A DNA stretch of 64,000 nucleotides. Origin: Aphanomyces cochlioides (Eukaryota; Oomycota; Saprolegniomycetes; Saprolegniales; Verrucalvaceae). Shown piece by piece: positions 24,101 to 34,804 of this stretch. Below the pieces are notes generated by a model. It did no database searches and was not told where the DNA came from. It saw only the letters and a list, made by a program, of their open reading frames with translations. Position numbers and translations under genes: made by a program. The stretch is from contig JAHQRK010000012.1 in NCBI GenBank assembly GCA_019828595.1, forward strand, positions 248,001-312,000. The letters run 5' to 3'. The first letter of the stretch is position 1. Each line of letters opens with the position of its first letter.

Positions 24101-25225
24101 TTGAGTAGCTGGTTTGAATCCCGCTGGACTCCGTACGGCTGTCCAAATCACATCTCATCTTTGGATATTCCCCTTTGGCACAACTCGTATCTGCCTGGAC
24201 TCGAAGACCTATACGATCAGTGCTCTACATCGACGCAAGACCAAGCCAATATATTGGCTTCGCTTCACATCACGAAGTTGTCGCATTTGTTGACTCCGTG
24301 TCAGCGAGTTTGGCCAGCTTCGATCTTGTTCGACAAAATCAACCGTGCCTGCCGCCAAGCCAATTTTGTCCCTCCAACGAAACAATGGATCTCAATCTTG
24401 GTGACCAAGTTATCACGATTGTTTGAGATTGTTTCTGAAGAGGATGCTCCCGTGTTCCACTTGCCGACGCCAAGCTCTGAATGGATGGAATGGCACTGGA
24501 TGATACACCCTGACTCGAGTCCGATCTTGTTGGCGCTTGCGACTTCGAAATCGGCTAAGATCAGAGCTTCTCCAGCTGTCAGCTCGTCCATTCTTCCTAC
24601 CAAGCATCTCAACCTGCCATCCAACTTTTACGAAGACCCCAAGCGCCTTACCCAACTTGCCGCCTTCCTCCAACCCGACCACATTCTCCCTCGATATGGA
24701 GAGTTCATTTTCAAGACCCTTCTCCGCGCCAACGCCATGCAATATCTGTTTCAGTACCAAGACTCCAAGCCGACGTGTGTCTTCTGTCGTGTCAATGAGA
24801 CGTACGAGCATTTCCTGTTCTCTTGTGGATATGGTCAATCTGTTTGGTATTCCTTCAAGACAATCCAGCGACTGCTCGAGTGTTCCTTTCCGTCCACGTG
24901 TCTGGAAATGTTCTACGAGACGCCCAAGCCGTCCGATGGATACTACATCCGTGGCTATCTGAAGATCTGGCCGATTGTCCGAGCCTGCGTGTATTATCAA
25001 ATATGGCTCCAACGTGCCGATCGCACCTTTCGACCCGACCTCACAGCGAAGAGTCCGATGGAAGTTGCCATTCATGCTGCCTCTTTGATCAAGCTACATC
25101 TACAACAGCTCCTGGTTGATCTCCCTCTCAAGAAGGGATACACCAAGGTATTCAATGTGCTCAAGCATCTATCTTCGGACCCCTGGTTACGTCAACACAT
25201 CATTCCTGACAGTGTCGTTTCATGA
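21169..25225 (+). pseudogene. LINE ORF2, element II (frameshifted)
   Basis: All ORF2 domains are present but split. An extra GT at about 22462 (CATGTGTCTGACG versus CATGTCTGACG) shifts the frame after the endonuclease/linker. One A is then missing near 22971 (ATCCAACC versus ATCCAAACC), just before RT motif A. From about 22994 the rest of RT and the CCHC finger read openly to the stop at 25225. Confidence 0.9.
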
Positions 25226-25371
25226 GTGAGCTGACGGCTCACTCACTTTATCTCCTGTTCAATGACCACTTTGCCATATTCTGTTTTCCAAGTTCTATTT
25301 ATACAGTACGAGGCAAATTAGTAAGTCATTAGGGCCTTTGCTCAAAAATAAGGTTAATACAACTCATTTAA

Positions 25372-26891
25372 CCACCGGACTTCTTCGGCATGAATATGAT
25401 CTCCTTTTTGATCAAACGGAGGCCATGGACAGAGGAGGATGGGTTGATTTCTTCACCATGCATAAATTGAAGCATGGCCTTGTCGATCTTTTTGGCCAGG
25501 TCTTTGTCGGCAGGGACAAAAGCCAGTTGGTACCATAACACAGGCAGACATATGCTGTGCAGGATAGTGACTTTTCCGGCCATGGTTCGAGCCTTGTAGA
25601 GCCACAAAGACAAGCGAGCCACAAACTTCTCAAACACGTAATTGAAACGTGCCAATGGAGAAAGATTGGGCGCAACCAAGATACCAAGAGCCTTCACGGG
25701 ACTGTCGGAAGTAACTTGTAGTGAGGCAAGGTTCCCATTCAACTGGCTGTAGGTCAGAATTTGGGTCTTGTCTACGTTGAGTCGGAAACCAGACTTGTCG
25801 CAAAAGGTTTGAACCAATGCAAGCTGCCGGTGGAGGCACGTCTCATTTGCCGCATAGAGTTGCGAGTCGTCGGCAAAGTAACTCCCAGTGTGGTAGCGAT
25901 CCCCACACTTGATGCCATAGTTGGAGTGTTGCCGTAGGAGTTGGCACATCGGTTCCAAAGCGATCACAAACAGAAGTGGCGACAGTGGATCACCTTGCAA
26001 CACACCGCGTGAGATGTGAACTGGCTTGGACAAGAAGCCGTTCACCAAGATGCGAGACTTGCGGCCCGAGTACAGTACGCGAACCATAATTGTTGCTTCT
26101 TGGTTCAATAGAACAGTCAGTGCCTCCGAGTTTGTGTAGAGGTCTGGGGCCCGATTTGAGAGGAATAAGTCAATCGTAGCAAGTGCAAAGAGGATGCGCT
26201 TGATCTCTGGTATGTCCGTGGTCAATTCTTCCAAGATTTCTGACGGGTGAATCTTGTATTGAGCCATGAAGTTGACGTGATGTTTGTAGTTGTGAGGCTT
26301 GACTTGAGCTTTTAACAAAGCCATCTTGCGCTCAATAGTCTTGGTTGCAACAAGTGACTGAAACAAACTGAGGTCTTCATCTTGTGCGTACATAGCATGT
26401 GCAACGAGCTGAGGGTCATCTCGCAAAATGCGTTGACATTCGGTGATACTGCCTTCGACTTTCTTATCTCGAATGATCTTCTTCGCCAATTCGAGGTGGG
26501 CTGCACCAGACTTGTTAAGTCGTTGTTTCTTCGCTTTGCCTTTGGTCTTTTTCGGGCGTGGCGCACTTGAATCTTCCAATACAATTCGAGGCACTGCAAA
26601 GTCTTCAAACGAGAGTTCCACGTCGTCTTCTTCGAGGATATGAAAACGGTTGGATGTCGGCAGGGGATCCCAACGTGGGGACGAAGGCAAAGTACGTTTT
26701 GGAGCTGGTCCAGACCGGTAGCCCGTTACCAATTGAAGGTCCAGCGAGTTCTTGGGCTGCTCACTTGGTGGAGCAAGAGCGGGCGATTCGTTGGTAGACA
26801 TTTCCACATCTTCTTGTTGTTTGTCTTGTCCATTGTTGTTAGGGGGATCGCTGTCACCAGACATATCGACATCAGAGCCATGAGAAGGAGC
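25372..26891 (-). pseudogene. Rearranged LINE fragment: ORF1 joined in frame to the RT domain
   Basis: On the minus strand, ORF1 sequence (from the element III insertion point at 26891 down to about 26097, ending LLNQEAT) is fused to ORF2 sequence starting at VRVLYSG in the RT domain and ending at MPKKSGG (25372). The ORF1 C-terminus, the intergenic spacer, the endonuclease and the N-terminal RT, together more than 2 kb, are missing. The join near 26088-26096 has no splice-site look. It leaves one open frame of 498 codons from 26864. Confidence 0.85.
26878..26891. repeat. Target-site duplication of element III, left copy
   Basis: CCATGAGAAGGAGC, identical to 34270-34283. Confidence 0.9.
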
Positions 26892-26953
26892 GACTTCCGA
26901 ATTTGCCTCGTACCCCTCAAGTCAAGAAGTTATCAAGTGCCGCCGCGCTCAAA

Positions 26954-29900
26954 ATGTCCAACACCAACAGCTGTTCCGAGCTCCGTGAGACCAACACTCA
27001 CGGAGTCACCATCATTCCAGGTATTGTATCACCTCACCCACTTTCGTCGTCCAATCAGGATGGCGGAAGTGGTGTGAGTAATGTCTCTACACCTAACCCT
27101 AGGGCCGAAGTGGAGGTCGAGTTCGACCCCAACAGCGTCTCTGGAGACCAATCTGCGTCTCGCTCCCCCAGCGCTTCACCTGGTGCTCCACTCGCCGGAG
27201 TTCCAGGGGGGGTCAACCTCAGTGGGTCAGTGGTTGACCCCCAGACCACTGTCGTTAACTTGTCTAGCGAAGCCCTCACTCAGGAGGGCGAACCACTGGG
27301 GCCTTGTGCCTGTGGTGGCTGCTTCCCTGGACTCCAATTGGAGTCGATCCCCAGTGAAGGCGGCGAGAAAACGGGGTCCATGCCAGCCCTAGAGGCTACG
27401 AGGGCCCCCCTATGGGCACACCCTGCGGTTCTGTCTACTTCCCCCCAGGGGCCTCTTCGGAGGGGCGGGGGCGGTATCCCGATTTGGGTTCTCGCCGGAG
27501 CAATGGTGTACCCCAGTCACCGTGCTCGGGGATGGCATGGATTCCCCTTCTACCCCTGTCACTGGGGGTCTGGCCCCGGCCTTTCTCGTGACCAATGGGA
27601 CTGAGCCAGCAGCCACCAACCGCGTCGCCCCCTGTGCTGAGCCTCCTAGAACGGGAGAGGAAGAAGAAAAATCTCAAGAGGACGTGGATATGGTCTCTGG
27701 AGACGCCGAGGGGAAGGATTCTACTGAAACCGAGGCCTTAACCGACGAGGGAAATACTCAAATTCACTCTGAGGTTGATGGGTCAGGCGACATTAACGGC
27801 CAAGCGAAGCCGTGTGATACTCCTGGAGAAGTTATTCAAGAGGAACAATCGACAAACAATGACAATGACCAGTCAAATCAAGACATTGTCGACAAATCCG
27901 TTGCTCAAGGAAATGGCGCTGTTGATCCTCCTACCGCGGCAGACAAAATACAAGGCGATCAAGAGCAACAAAACGCTGAAAAGGCCAATCCATGGACGCA
28001 AAAGACTCCCGGCAAGGATTCAGCTTCGTCCAAGAAAGATTCCAAGCAAGGCAATGCCCCCAAAGGCGCGAAACATCGCAACACTGGTGCTCATGCTATT
28101 GCCGATGACGATATTGCGCGATGCGAGGCCATGGCGGACGCATTCTACAAAGACTCTGGTGACATGGACGCCTTCATTGAAAACATTTTGCTCACCCCCC
28201 AGTCCCAAGTGTACGAGCTCACAGTCAAGTTGGGCGAAGGCTACAAGGACTGGTCCGAAAAAGTCATCTGCGATCAATTTGTCAAGGAAAATCCTGGTTC
28301 GTTATGGGGCTCCAAATTTCCGAACATTTTGATCCACAAGAAGAACCCACAGACCATTGTGATCTCAAGTTACAACTTGTCTACGTGCGTGGAAATGGGA
28401 GGCACAACGTTTCGACTTGGTGGCAAAGATTTCCTGGTTCCCAAGTACTCGCGTTATGGCAACAACTACTACGTTACGTTCAACAAGGTCAGTCACCCTT
28501 CGATGGCCAAGGCAATTGTCAAGAAAATGGCTGCATTGACCAAGTCAGTGATAGCAGCATTCAACCCTACTGCTGGTCAGAACATCAAGTCGCCGCATTT
28601 GAGAGTCATTTTCAAGTCGTCTGTGCCTCCTGCAGTGCTGGTGCCAAAATCCGGCGACGCACTACGCGAAATCACCATTACGGATCCGTCGGGTCAGCCT
28701 TTTGTCGTCGTGTTTCAGCACAAGATCGCTGCTCTGAACAAGACATTGCCTCCGTCGATTGTTTCACGACGTGCAGAGGCCAAGGCTGAAAAAGCGAAGG
28801 CAAAAGCGGCCAAGGCAGCGGCAAAATCTCCTCCGTCAGGAGAAAAAGAACCTGAACATGATGGAGACGATCATGACCAAGACCCTGGAACAAATGCGGA
28901 AGGCAAGGCCGACTCAACTGAGGCATCTGAAGATGGTCAAGATGAACAACCACAGTCAACAGCTCCTTCTCATGGCTCTGATGTCGATATGTCTGGTGAC
29001 AGCGATCCCCCTAACAACAATGGACAAGACAAACAACAAGAAGATGTGGAAATGTCTACCAACGAATCGCCCGCTCTTGCTCCACCAAGTGAGCAGCCCA
29101 AGAACTCGCTGGACCTTCAATTGGTAACGGGCTACCGGTCTGGACCAGCTCCAAAACGTACTTTGCCTTCGTCCCCACGTTTGGATCCCCTGCCGACATC
29201 CAACCGTTTTCATATCCTCGAAGAAGACGACGTGGAACTCTCGTTTGAAGACTTTGCAGTGCCTCGAATTGTATTGGAAGATTCAAGTGCGCCACGCCCG
29301 AAAAAGACCAAAGGCAAAGCGAAGAAACAACGACTTAACAAGTCTGCTGCAGCCCACCTCGAATTGGCGAAGAAGATCATTCGAGACAAGAAAGTCGAAG
29401 GCAGTATCACCGAATGTCAACGCATTTTGCGAGATGATCCTCAGCTCGTTGCACATGCTATGTACGCACAAGATGAAGACCTCAGTTTGTTTCAGTCACT
29501 TGTTGCAACCAAGACTATTGAGCGCAAGATGGCTTTGTTAAAAGCTCAAGGCAAGCCTCACAACTACAAACATCACGTCAACTTCATGGCTCAATACAAG
29601 ATTCACCCGTCAGAAATCTTGGAAGAATTGACCACGGACATACCAGAGATCAAGCGCATCCTCTTTGCACTTGCTACGATTGACTTATTCCTCTCAAATC
29701 GGGCCCCAGACCTCTACACAAACTCGGAGGCACTGACTGTTCTATTGAACCAAGAAGCAACAAGATTGCCTGACACCAACTGCTTGACGGACTGGTCGCT
29801 GTTTGCTTTGATCGAAAACTTCAGCGACAATCTCGAGAAGTTCACTTTGCCGGCTCCCGTCTTGTCGGCCATCTCGATGCTCAAAAGCATCACCAACAAT

Positions 29901-29990
29901 TACCACATCGACGAGCTCTGCAGCAAAGCTCACCACTCCATGAACGCCGACGAAATTGATCCCCTCGATTTGGAGGACGATCAACTCTAA
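26954..29990 (+). pseudogene. LINE ORF1, element III (frameshifted)
   Basis: Starts at ATG 26954. It has a 6-C run near 27405 instead of 7 and lacks a G near 27526, as in element II. The open pieces are 26954-27604 and 27522-29990. The central and C-terminal regions are otherwise intact. Confidence 0.88.
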
Positions 29991-30068
29991 GGCTTCTATC
30001 CCCTGCTTCAATCCATTTCAACCTCCCCTCTGACCCCTCCATTCTACTCATTTTCATCTGTACTCGTG

Positions 30069-33000
30069 ATGAGTGACAACAACTTCTCCGATGTCCCAAC
30101 TGAACTCGTGGACTGGGACCCACAAATCATCTCCCTCAACACCAATGGCTTCTCCAACAGTCATCGGTACATCCTCGACAAACTATCAAGTGTTCACGAC
30201 GTTTCCTTTATCCAAGAAACCCGTTTCCGCACGCCAAGTCTCCACGACCGTGTTGCGTTCCATTGGCAACGCATCACAAACCACGAAGGCTCTTTGTTCT
30301 TTGAAGAGCCTATTTACCCTGAAGTATCCACGTCGCCAGCCACTGGAGGTCTGGCTACGTTGATACATCCTCACTCTCCTTTGAAGAACGCCACTCAAGT
30401 CCCTCATGACAACCCAGTGCTTCGTGGTCGTTATCTACAAGTGCGATGTACTCTGGGTCCACTGACAGTCGTTCTCCACAATATCTATGCGCCGGCAGCC
30501 TTCCAAGAACGAGCAAGTTACTTCGAAGAATTGCCACGCGACTTTCCTCCACATGCGCTCCACATTGTTGGAGGAGATTTCAACTGCACTCTCAACAAAG
30601 ATTTGGATTCGTTGAGACCCAGTACCTCCACCATGGCCGGCACCCTTCAACTGGAACAATGGATGCACAGTTTGTCTCTGGTGGATCTGTTTCGCCGTCA
30701 AAACCCCGTGGCACGAGCCTTCACAAGTCCCACACTCACCAACCGACTCGACTACATATTTTGTTCGTCCACCTTGGCGGGTCTTCGTCATTGGAAGGCG
30801 ACGCACATGCCACACGTTCCACAGGCTGACCACGTGGCTTGTCGTATCATCACAAAGCGTCAAACATTGCGCCATGGCTCTGGATCATGGAAAGCTCCAA
30901 CTTGGCTACTTCGTCTACCACGAGCGGCCGAGATTGTTCATGGATGTCTGGATCGATTTTTGGACAAGTCTCCAACATTCCACAATATCTCCAAGGCCTA
31001 CGACATACTGGTCAATGATATCCGCTCCCAACTCAAAGAATTCCATTCTCAACGATTGGAGAAACAACGTCTGCCGTTGAAGAAGTTAGCTGTCGAGATC
31101 GCTTCGCTTTTGCAAGTCCCCAACATGCGTCAAGATTCAGTGCTGGTGGATCGAGTGCGAGACCTTCAAAAGCAAATTCACGAGCTGCAAGATCGAGACA
31201 AGCAGTTTCGTCAAGACCAGGCGTTCCAACTTCACTTGTACAAAGCAGAGCGCTCGTCCAAGTTCCACTTCATGTCTCCTGTCCCTACCCCCTTGAAGAA
31301 GACAGTCTTCAAAGAGTTGGTGGATGTCAATGGAAATGTTGTCTCCAATCAACAAGGCATGTCTGACGTCCTGGTCGACTACTACAAGGACTTGTTTGCA
31401 GCTCCCGACGTGCAGCGATCTGGAGACGAAGTGTCGTCATTTCTGACCCCATTGACTCGACACAAGCAACTGCCAGAGCAAGCCCAGAAAGAGCTGTCGG
31501 CTCCCTTGCGCGCCAACGAGTTCTATCATGCTATTCGACACAGCAGTTCGAACTCAGCGCCAGGTCCCAACGCTCTGCCATTCGAAGTCCTCAAACTTTC
31601 ACCTCACAAGTGGTCGTTGGTATTGGAGCTGCTATTCACACACCAGCTCCATTCTCACCCTCGCTTGACTCCCATGCAACTTGTCAGTACGCTGGTGTTG
31701 CTGCACAAGAAAGGCCCCAAGTCACAAGCCAAGAACTATCGGCCCATTAGCCTACTCAACACGGATGTGAAAATCCTGACGAGTATTCTGGCTTATCGAC
31801 TCCAGCGCCACATTCGACACATCATCCACCCGGACCAGCAAGGCTTTATCCGTCGAAGCAATATCCAAACCAATATTGCACGACTGGATGACATGCTGCA
31901 CCACATCAAACTACACAGTCCGTCCTCGATGGTGGCACTGCTTGACTTTGAGAAAGCTTTTGATCGCGTGGACCACGCGTACTTGCTCCGCGTCCTCCGT
32001 CACTATGGCTTTCCCGAAACCTTTGTTGACATGGTTCGCGTACTGTACTCGGGCCGCAAGTCTCGCATCTTGGTGAACGGCTTCTTGTCCAAGCCAGTTC
32101 ACATCTCACGCGGTGTGTTGCAAGGTGATCCACTGTCGCCACTTCTGTTTGTGATCGCTTTGGAACCGATGTGCCAACTCCTACGGCAACACTCCAACTA
32201 TGGCATCAAGTGTGGGGATCGCTACCACACTGGGAGTTACTTTGCCGACGACTCGCAACTCTATGCGGCAAATGAGACGTGCCTCCACCGGCAGCTTGCA
32301 TTGGTTCAAACCTTTTGCGACAAGTCTGGTTTCCGACTCAACGTAGACAAGACCCAAATTCTGACCTACAGCCAGTTGAATGGGAACCTTGCCTCACTAC
32401 AAGTTACTTCCGACAGTCCCGTGAAGGCTCTTGGTATCTTGGTTGCGCCCAATCTTTCTCCATTGGCACGTTTCAATTACGTGTTTGAGAAGTTTGTGGC
32501 TCGCTTGTCTTTGTGGCTCTACAAGGCTCGAACCATGGCCGGAAAAGTCACTATCCTGCACAGCATATGTCTGCCTGTGTTATGGTACCAACTGGCTTTT
32601 GTCCCTGCCGACAAAGACCTGGCCAAAACGATCGACAAGGCCATGCTTCAATTTATGCATGGTGAAGAAATCAACCCATCCTCCTCTGTCCATGGCCTCC
32701 GTTTGATCAAAAAGGAGATCCTATTCATGCCGAAGAAGTCCGGTGGCTTAGGCCTGCACCATGCACTTGCTTTATGGCAACAACACAACCGCTCTGTCAT
32801 GATCAGATGCATTCAAGCCATCACCACCCCACCCCGCAAGTCTGCCATGTCCGCCTGGATTACGCCGGGCTATACTCTCCTCGAGAAGGCTTTTCATCCA
32901 TGGGGTTCCCCCCGAGATCTCCTCTTGGCAAATGGCTCTTCTGCATTCATCAGACAACTGTACAAGAATCCCAATATCACTCCAATGTGGAAAGCCTTAT

Positions 33001-34124
33001 TGAGTAGCTGGTTTGAATCCCGCTGGACTCCGTACGGCTGTCCAAATCACATCTCATCTTTGGATGTTCCCCTTTGGCACAACTCGTATCTGCCTGGACT
33101 CGAAGACCTATACGATCAGTGCTCTACATCGACGCAAGACCAAGCCAATGTATTGGCTTCGCTTCACATCACGAAGTTGCCGCATTTGTTGACTCCGTGT
33201 CAGCGAGTTTGGCCAGCTTCGATCTTGTTCGACAAAATCAACCGTGCCTGCCGCCAAGCCAATTTTGTCCCTCCAACGAAACAATGGATCTCAATCTTGG
33301 TGACCAAGTTATCACGATTGTTTGAGATTGTTTCTGAAGAGGATGCTCCCGTGTTCCACTTGCCGACGCCAAGCTCTGAATGGATGGAATGGCACTGGAT
33401 AATTCACCCTGACTCGAGTCCGATCTTGTTGGCGCTTGCGACTTCGAAATCGGCTAAGATCAGAGCTTCTCCAGCTGTCAGCTCGTCCATTCTTCCTACC
33501 AAGCATCTCAACCTGCCATCCAACTTTTACGAAGACCCCAAGCGCCTTACCCAACTTGCCGCCTTCCTCCAACCCGACCACATTCTCCCTCGATATGGAG
33601 AGTTCATTTTCAAGACCCTTCTCCGCGCCAACGCCATGCAATATCTGTTTCAGTACCAAGACCCCAAGCCGACGTGTGTCTTCTGTCGTGTCAATGAGAC
33701 GTACGAGCATTTCCTGTTCTCTTGTGGATATGGTCAATCTGTTTGGTATTCCTTCAAGACAATCCAGCGACTGCTCGAGTGTTCCTTTCCGTCAACGTGT
33801 CTGGAAATGTTCTACGAGACGCCCAAGCCGTCCGATGGATACTACATCCGTGGCTATCTGAAGATCTGGCCGATTGTCCGAGCCTGCGTGTATTATCAAA
33901 TATGGCTCCAACGTGCCGATCGCACCTTTCGACCCGACCTCACAGCGAAGAGTCCGATGGAAGTTGCCATTCATGCTGCCTCTTTGATCAAGCTACATCT
34001 ACAACAGCTCCTGGTTGATCTCCCTCTCAAGAAGGGATACACCAAGGTATTCAATGTGCTCAAGCATCTATCTTCGGACCCCTGGTTACGTCAACACGCC
34101 ATTCCTGACAGTGTCGTTTCATGA
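30069..34124 (+). CDS. LINE ORF2 of element III (intact)
   Basis: 1351 aa with the same domain order as the ORF2 of element I: APE-type endonuclease with IQETR, GGDFN and NRLDYIF; RT with LLDFEKAFDRVD, RGVLQGDPLSPLL and FADD; C-terminal C-x2-C-x7-H-x4-C finger. It differs from element I by scattered substitutions (for example AKTIDKAM for AKKIDKAM and FQERASY for FQQRASY) and no frameshift. It is predicted to be catalytically competent. Confidence 0.92.
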   Translation: MSDNNFSDVPTELVDWDPQIISLNTNGFSNSHRYILDKLSSVHDVSFIQETRFRTPSLHDRVAFHWQRITNHEGSLFFEEPIYPEVSTSPATGGLATLIHPHSPLKNATQVPHDNPVLRGRYLQVRCTLGPLTVVLHNIYAPAAFQERASYFEELPRDFPPHALHIVGGDFNCTLNKDLDSLRPSTSTMAGTLQLEQWMHSLSLVDLFRRQNPVARAFTSPTLTNRLDYIFCSSTLAGLRHWKATHMPHVPQADHVACRIITKRQTLRHGSGSWKAPTWLLRLPRAAEIVHGCLDRFLDKSPTFHNISKAYDILVNDIRSQLKEFHSQRLEKQRLPLKKLAVEIASLLQVPNMRQDSVLVDRVRDLQKQIHELQDRDKQFRQDQAFQLHLYKAERSSKFHFMSPVPTPLKKTVFKELVDVNGNVVSNQQGMSDVLVDYYKDLFAAPDVQRSGDEVSSFLTPLTRHKQLPEQAQKELSAPLRANEFYHAIRHSSSNSAPGPNALPFEVLKLSPHKWSLVLELLFTHQLHSHPRLTPMQLVSTLVLLHKKGPKSQAKNYRPISLLNTDVKILTSILAYRLQRHIRHIIHPDQQGFIRRSNIQTNIARLDDMLHHIKLHSPSSMVALLDFEKAFDRVDHAYLLRVLRHYGFPETFVDMVRVLYSGRKSRILVNGFLSKPVHISRGVLQGDPLSPLLFVIALEPMCQLLRQHSNYGIKCGDRYHTGSYFADDSQLYAANETCLHRQLALVQTFCDKSGFRLNVDKTQILTYSQLNGNLASLQVTSDSPVKALGILVAPNLSPLARFNYVFEKFVARLSLWLYKARTMAGKVTILHSICLPVLWYQLAFVPADKDLAKTIDKAMLQFMHGEEINPSSSVHGLRLIKKEILFMPKKSGGLGLHHALALWQQHNRSVMIRCIQAITTPPRKSAMSAWITPGYTLLEKAFHPWGSPRDLLLANGSSAFIRQLYKNPNITPMWKALLSSWFESRWTPYGCPNHISSLDVPLWHNSYLPGLEDLYDQCSTSTQDQANVLASLHITKLPHLLTPCQRVWPASILFDKINRACRQANFVPPTKQWISILVTKLSRLFEIVSEEDAPVFHLPTPSSEWMEWHWIIHPDSSPILLALATSKSAKIRASPAVSSSILPTKHLNLPSNFYEDPKRLTQLAAFLQPDHILPRYGEFIFKTLLRANAMQYLFQYQDPKPTCVFCRVNETYEHFLFSCGYGQSVWYSFKTIQRLLECSFPSTCLEMFYETPKPSDGYYIRGYLKIWPIVRACVYYQIWLQRADRTFRPDLTAKSPMEVAIHAASLIKLHLQQLLVDLPLKKGYTKVFNVLKHLSSDPWLRQHAIPDSVVS

Positions 34125-34269
34125 GTGAGCTGACGGCTCACCACTTCATCTCCTGTTCAATGACCACTTTGCCATATTCTGTCTTCCAAGTTCTATTTAT
34201 ACAGTACGAGGCAAATTAGTAAGTCATTAGGGCCTTTGCTCAAAAATAAGGTTAATACAACTCATTTAA

Positions 34270-34283
34270 CCATGAGAAGGAGC
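34270..34283. repeat. Target-site duplication of element III, right copy
   Basis: CCATGAGAAGGAGC, identical to 26878-26891. Confidence 0.9.
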
Positions 34284-34787
34284 TGTTGGCTGTGGTTGTT
34301 CATCTTGACCATCTCCAGATGCCTCAGTTGAGTCGGCCTTGCCTTCCGCATTTGTTCCAGGGTCTTGATCATGATCGTCTCCATCATGTTCAGGTTCTTT
34401 TTCTCCTGACGGAGGAGATTTTGCCGCTGCCTTGGCCGCTTTTGCCTTCGCTTTTTCAGCCTTGGCCTCTGCACGTCGTGAAACAATCGACGGAGGCAAT
34501 GTCTTGTTCAGAGCAGCGATCTTGTGCTGAAACACGACGACAAAAGGCTGACCCGACGGATCCGTAATGGTGATTTCGCGTAGTGCGTCGCCGGATTTTG
34601 GCACCAACACTGCAGGAGGCGCAGGCGACTTGAAAATGACTCTCAAATGCGGCGACTTGATGTTCTGACCAGCAGTAGGGTTGAATGCTGCTATCACTGA
34701 CTTGGTCAATGCAGCCATTTTCTTGACAATTGCCTTGGCCATCGAAGGGTGACTGACCTTGTTGAACGTAACGTAGTAGTTGTTGCC

Positions 34788-34804
34788 ATAACGCGAGTAC
34801 TTGG
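34788..34804. repeat. Target-site duplication of element IV, left copy
   Basis: ATAACGCGAGTACTTGG. It matches 36666-36682 at 16 of 17 positions (T versus G). Confidence 0.85.

Larger units (their letters stand above)
17993..25371 (+). mobile_element. Full-length LINE, element II (degenerate)
   Basis: A complete-length copy from the canonical 5' end to the 3' hairpin, with frameshifts in both ORFs. Its left flank (ORF1, ...GAGAAGGAGC) is the same as that of element III. Its right flank is a different LINE site (ORF2, CCACCGGACTTC), so no target duplication brackets it. A rearrangement has joined unlike flanks. Confidence 0.88.
26892..34269 (+). mobile_element. Full-length LINE, element III (ORF2 intact, ORF1 broken)
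   Basis: A complete copy with the canonical 5' end, the 3' hairpin end and a 14-bp target duplication within minus-strand ORF1 sequence. It shares two ORF1 indels with element II, so the two are closely related. With ORF1 broken it could only move if ORF1 were supplied by another copy. Confidence 0.92.
34270..34804 (-). pseudogene. LINE ORF1 middle segment (host of elements III and IV)
   Basis: Minus-strand ORF1 codons between the insertion points of element III (34270) and element IV (34804). It contains the Ala/Lys-rich stretch and part of the ordered central region. It continues at 36666 on the far side of element IV. Confidence 0.85.

Noticed and set aside
26088..26100. Splicing as the source of the ORF1-RT fusion
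   Set aside because: No GT...AG pair fits the junction in the full-length sequence; a deletion explains it better.
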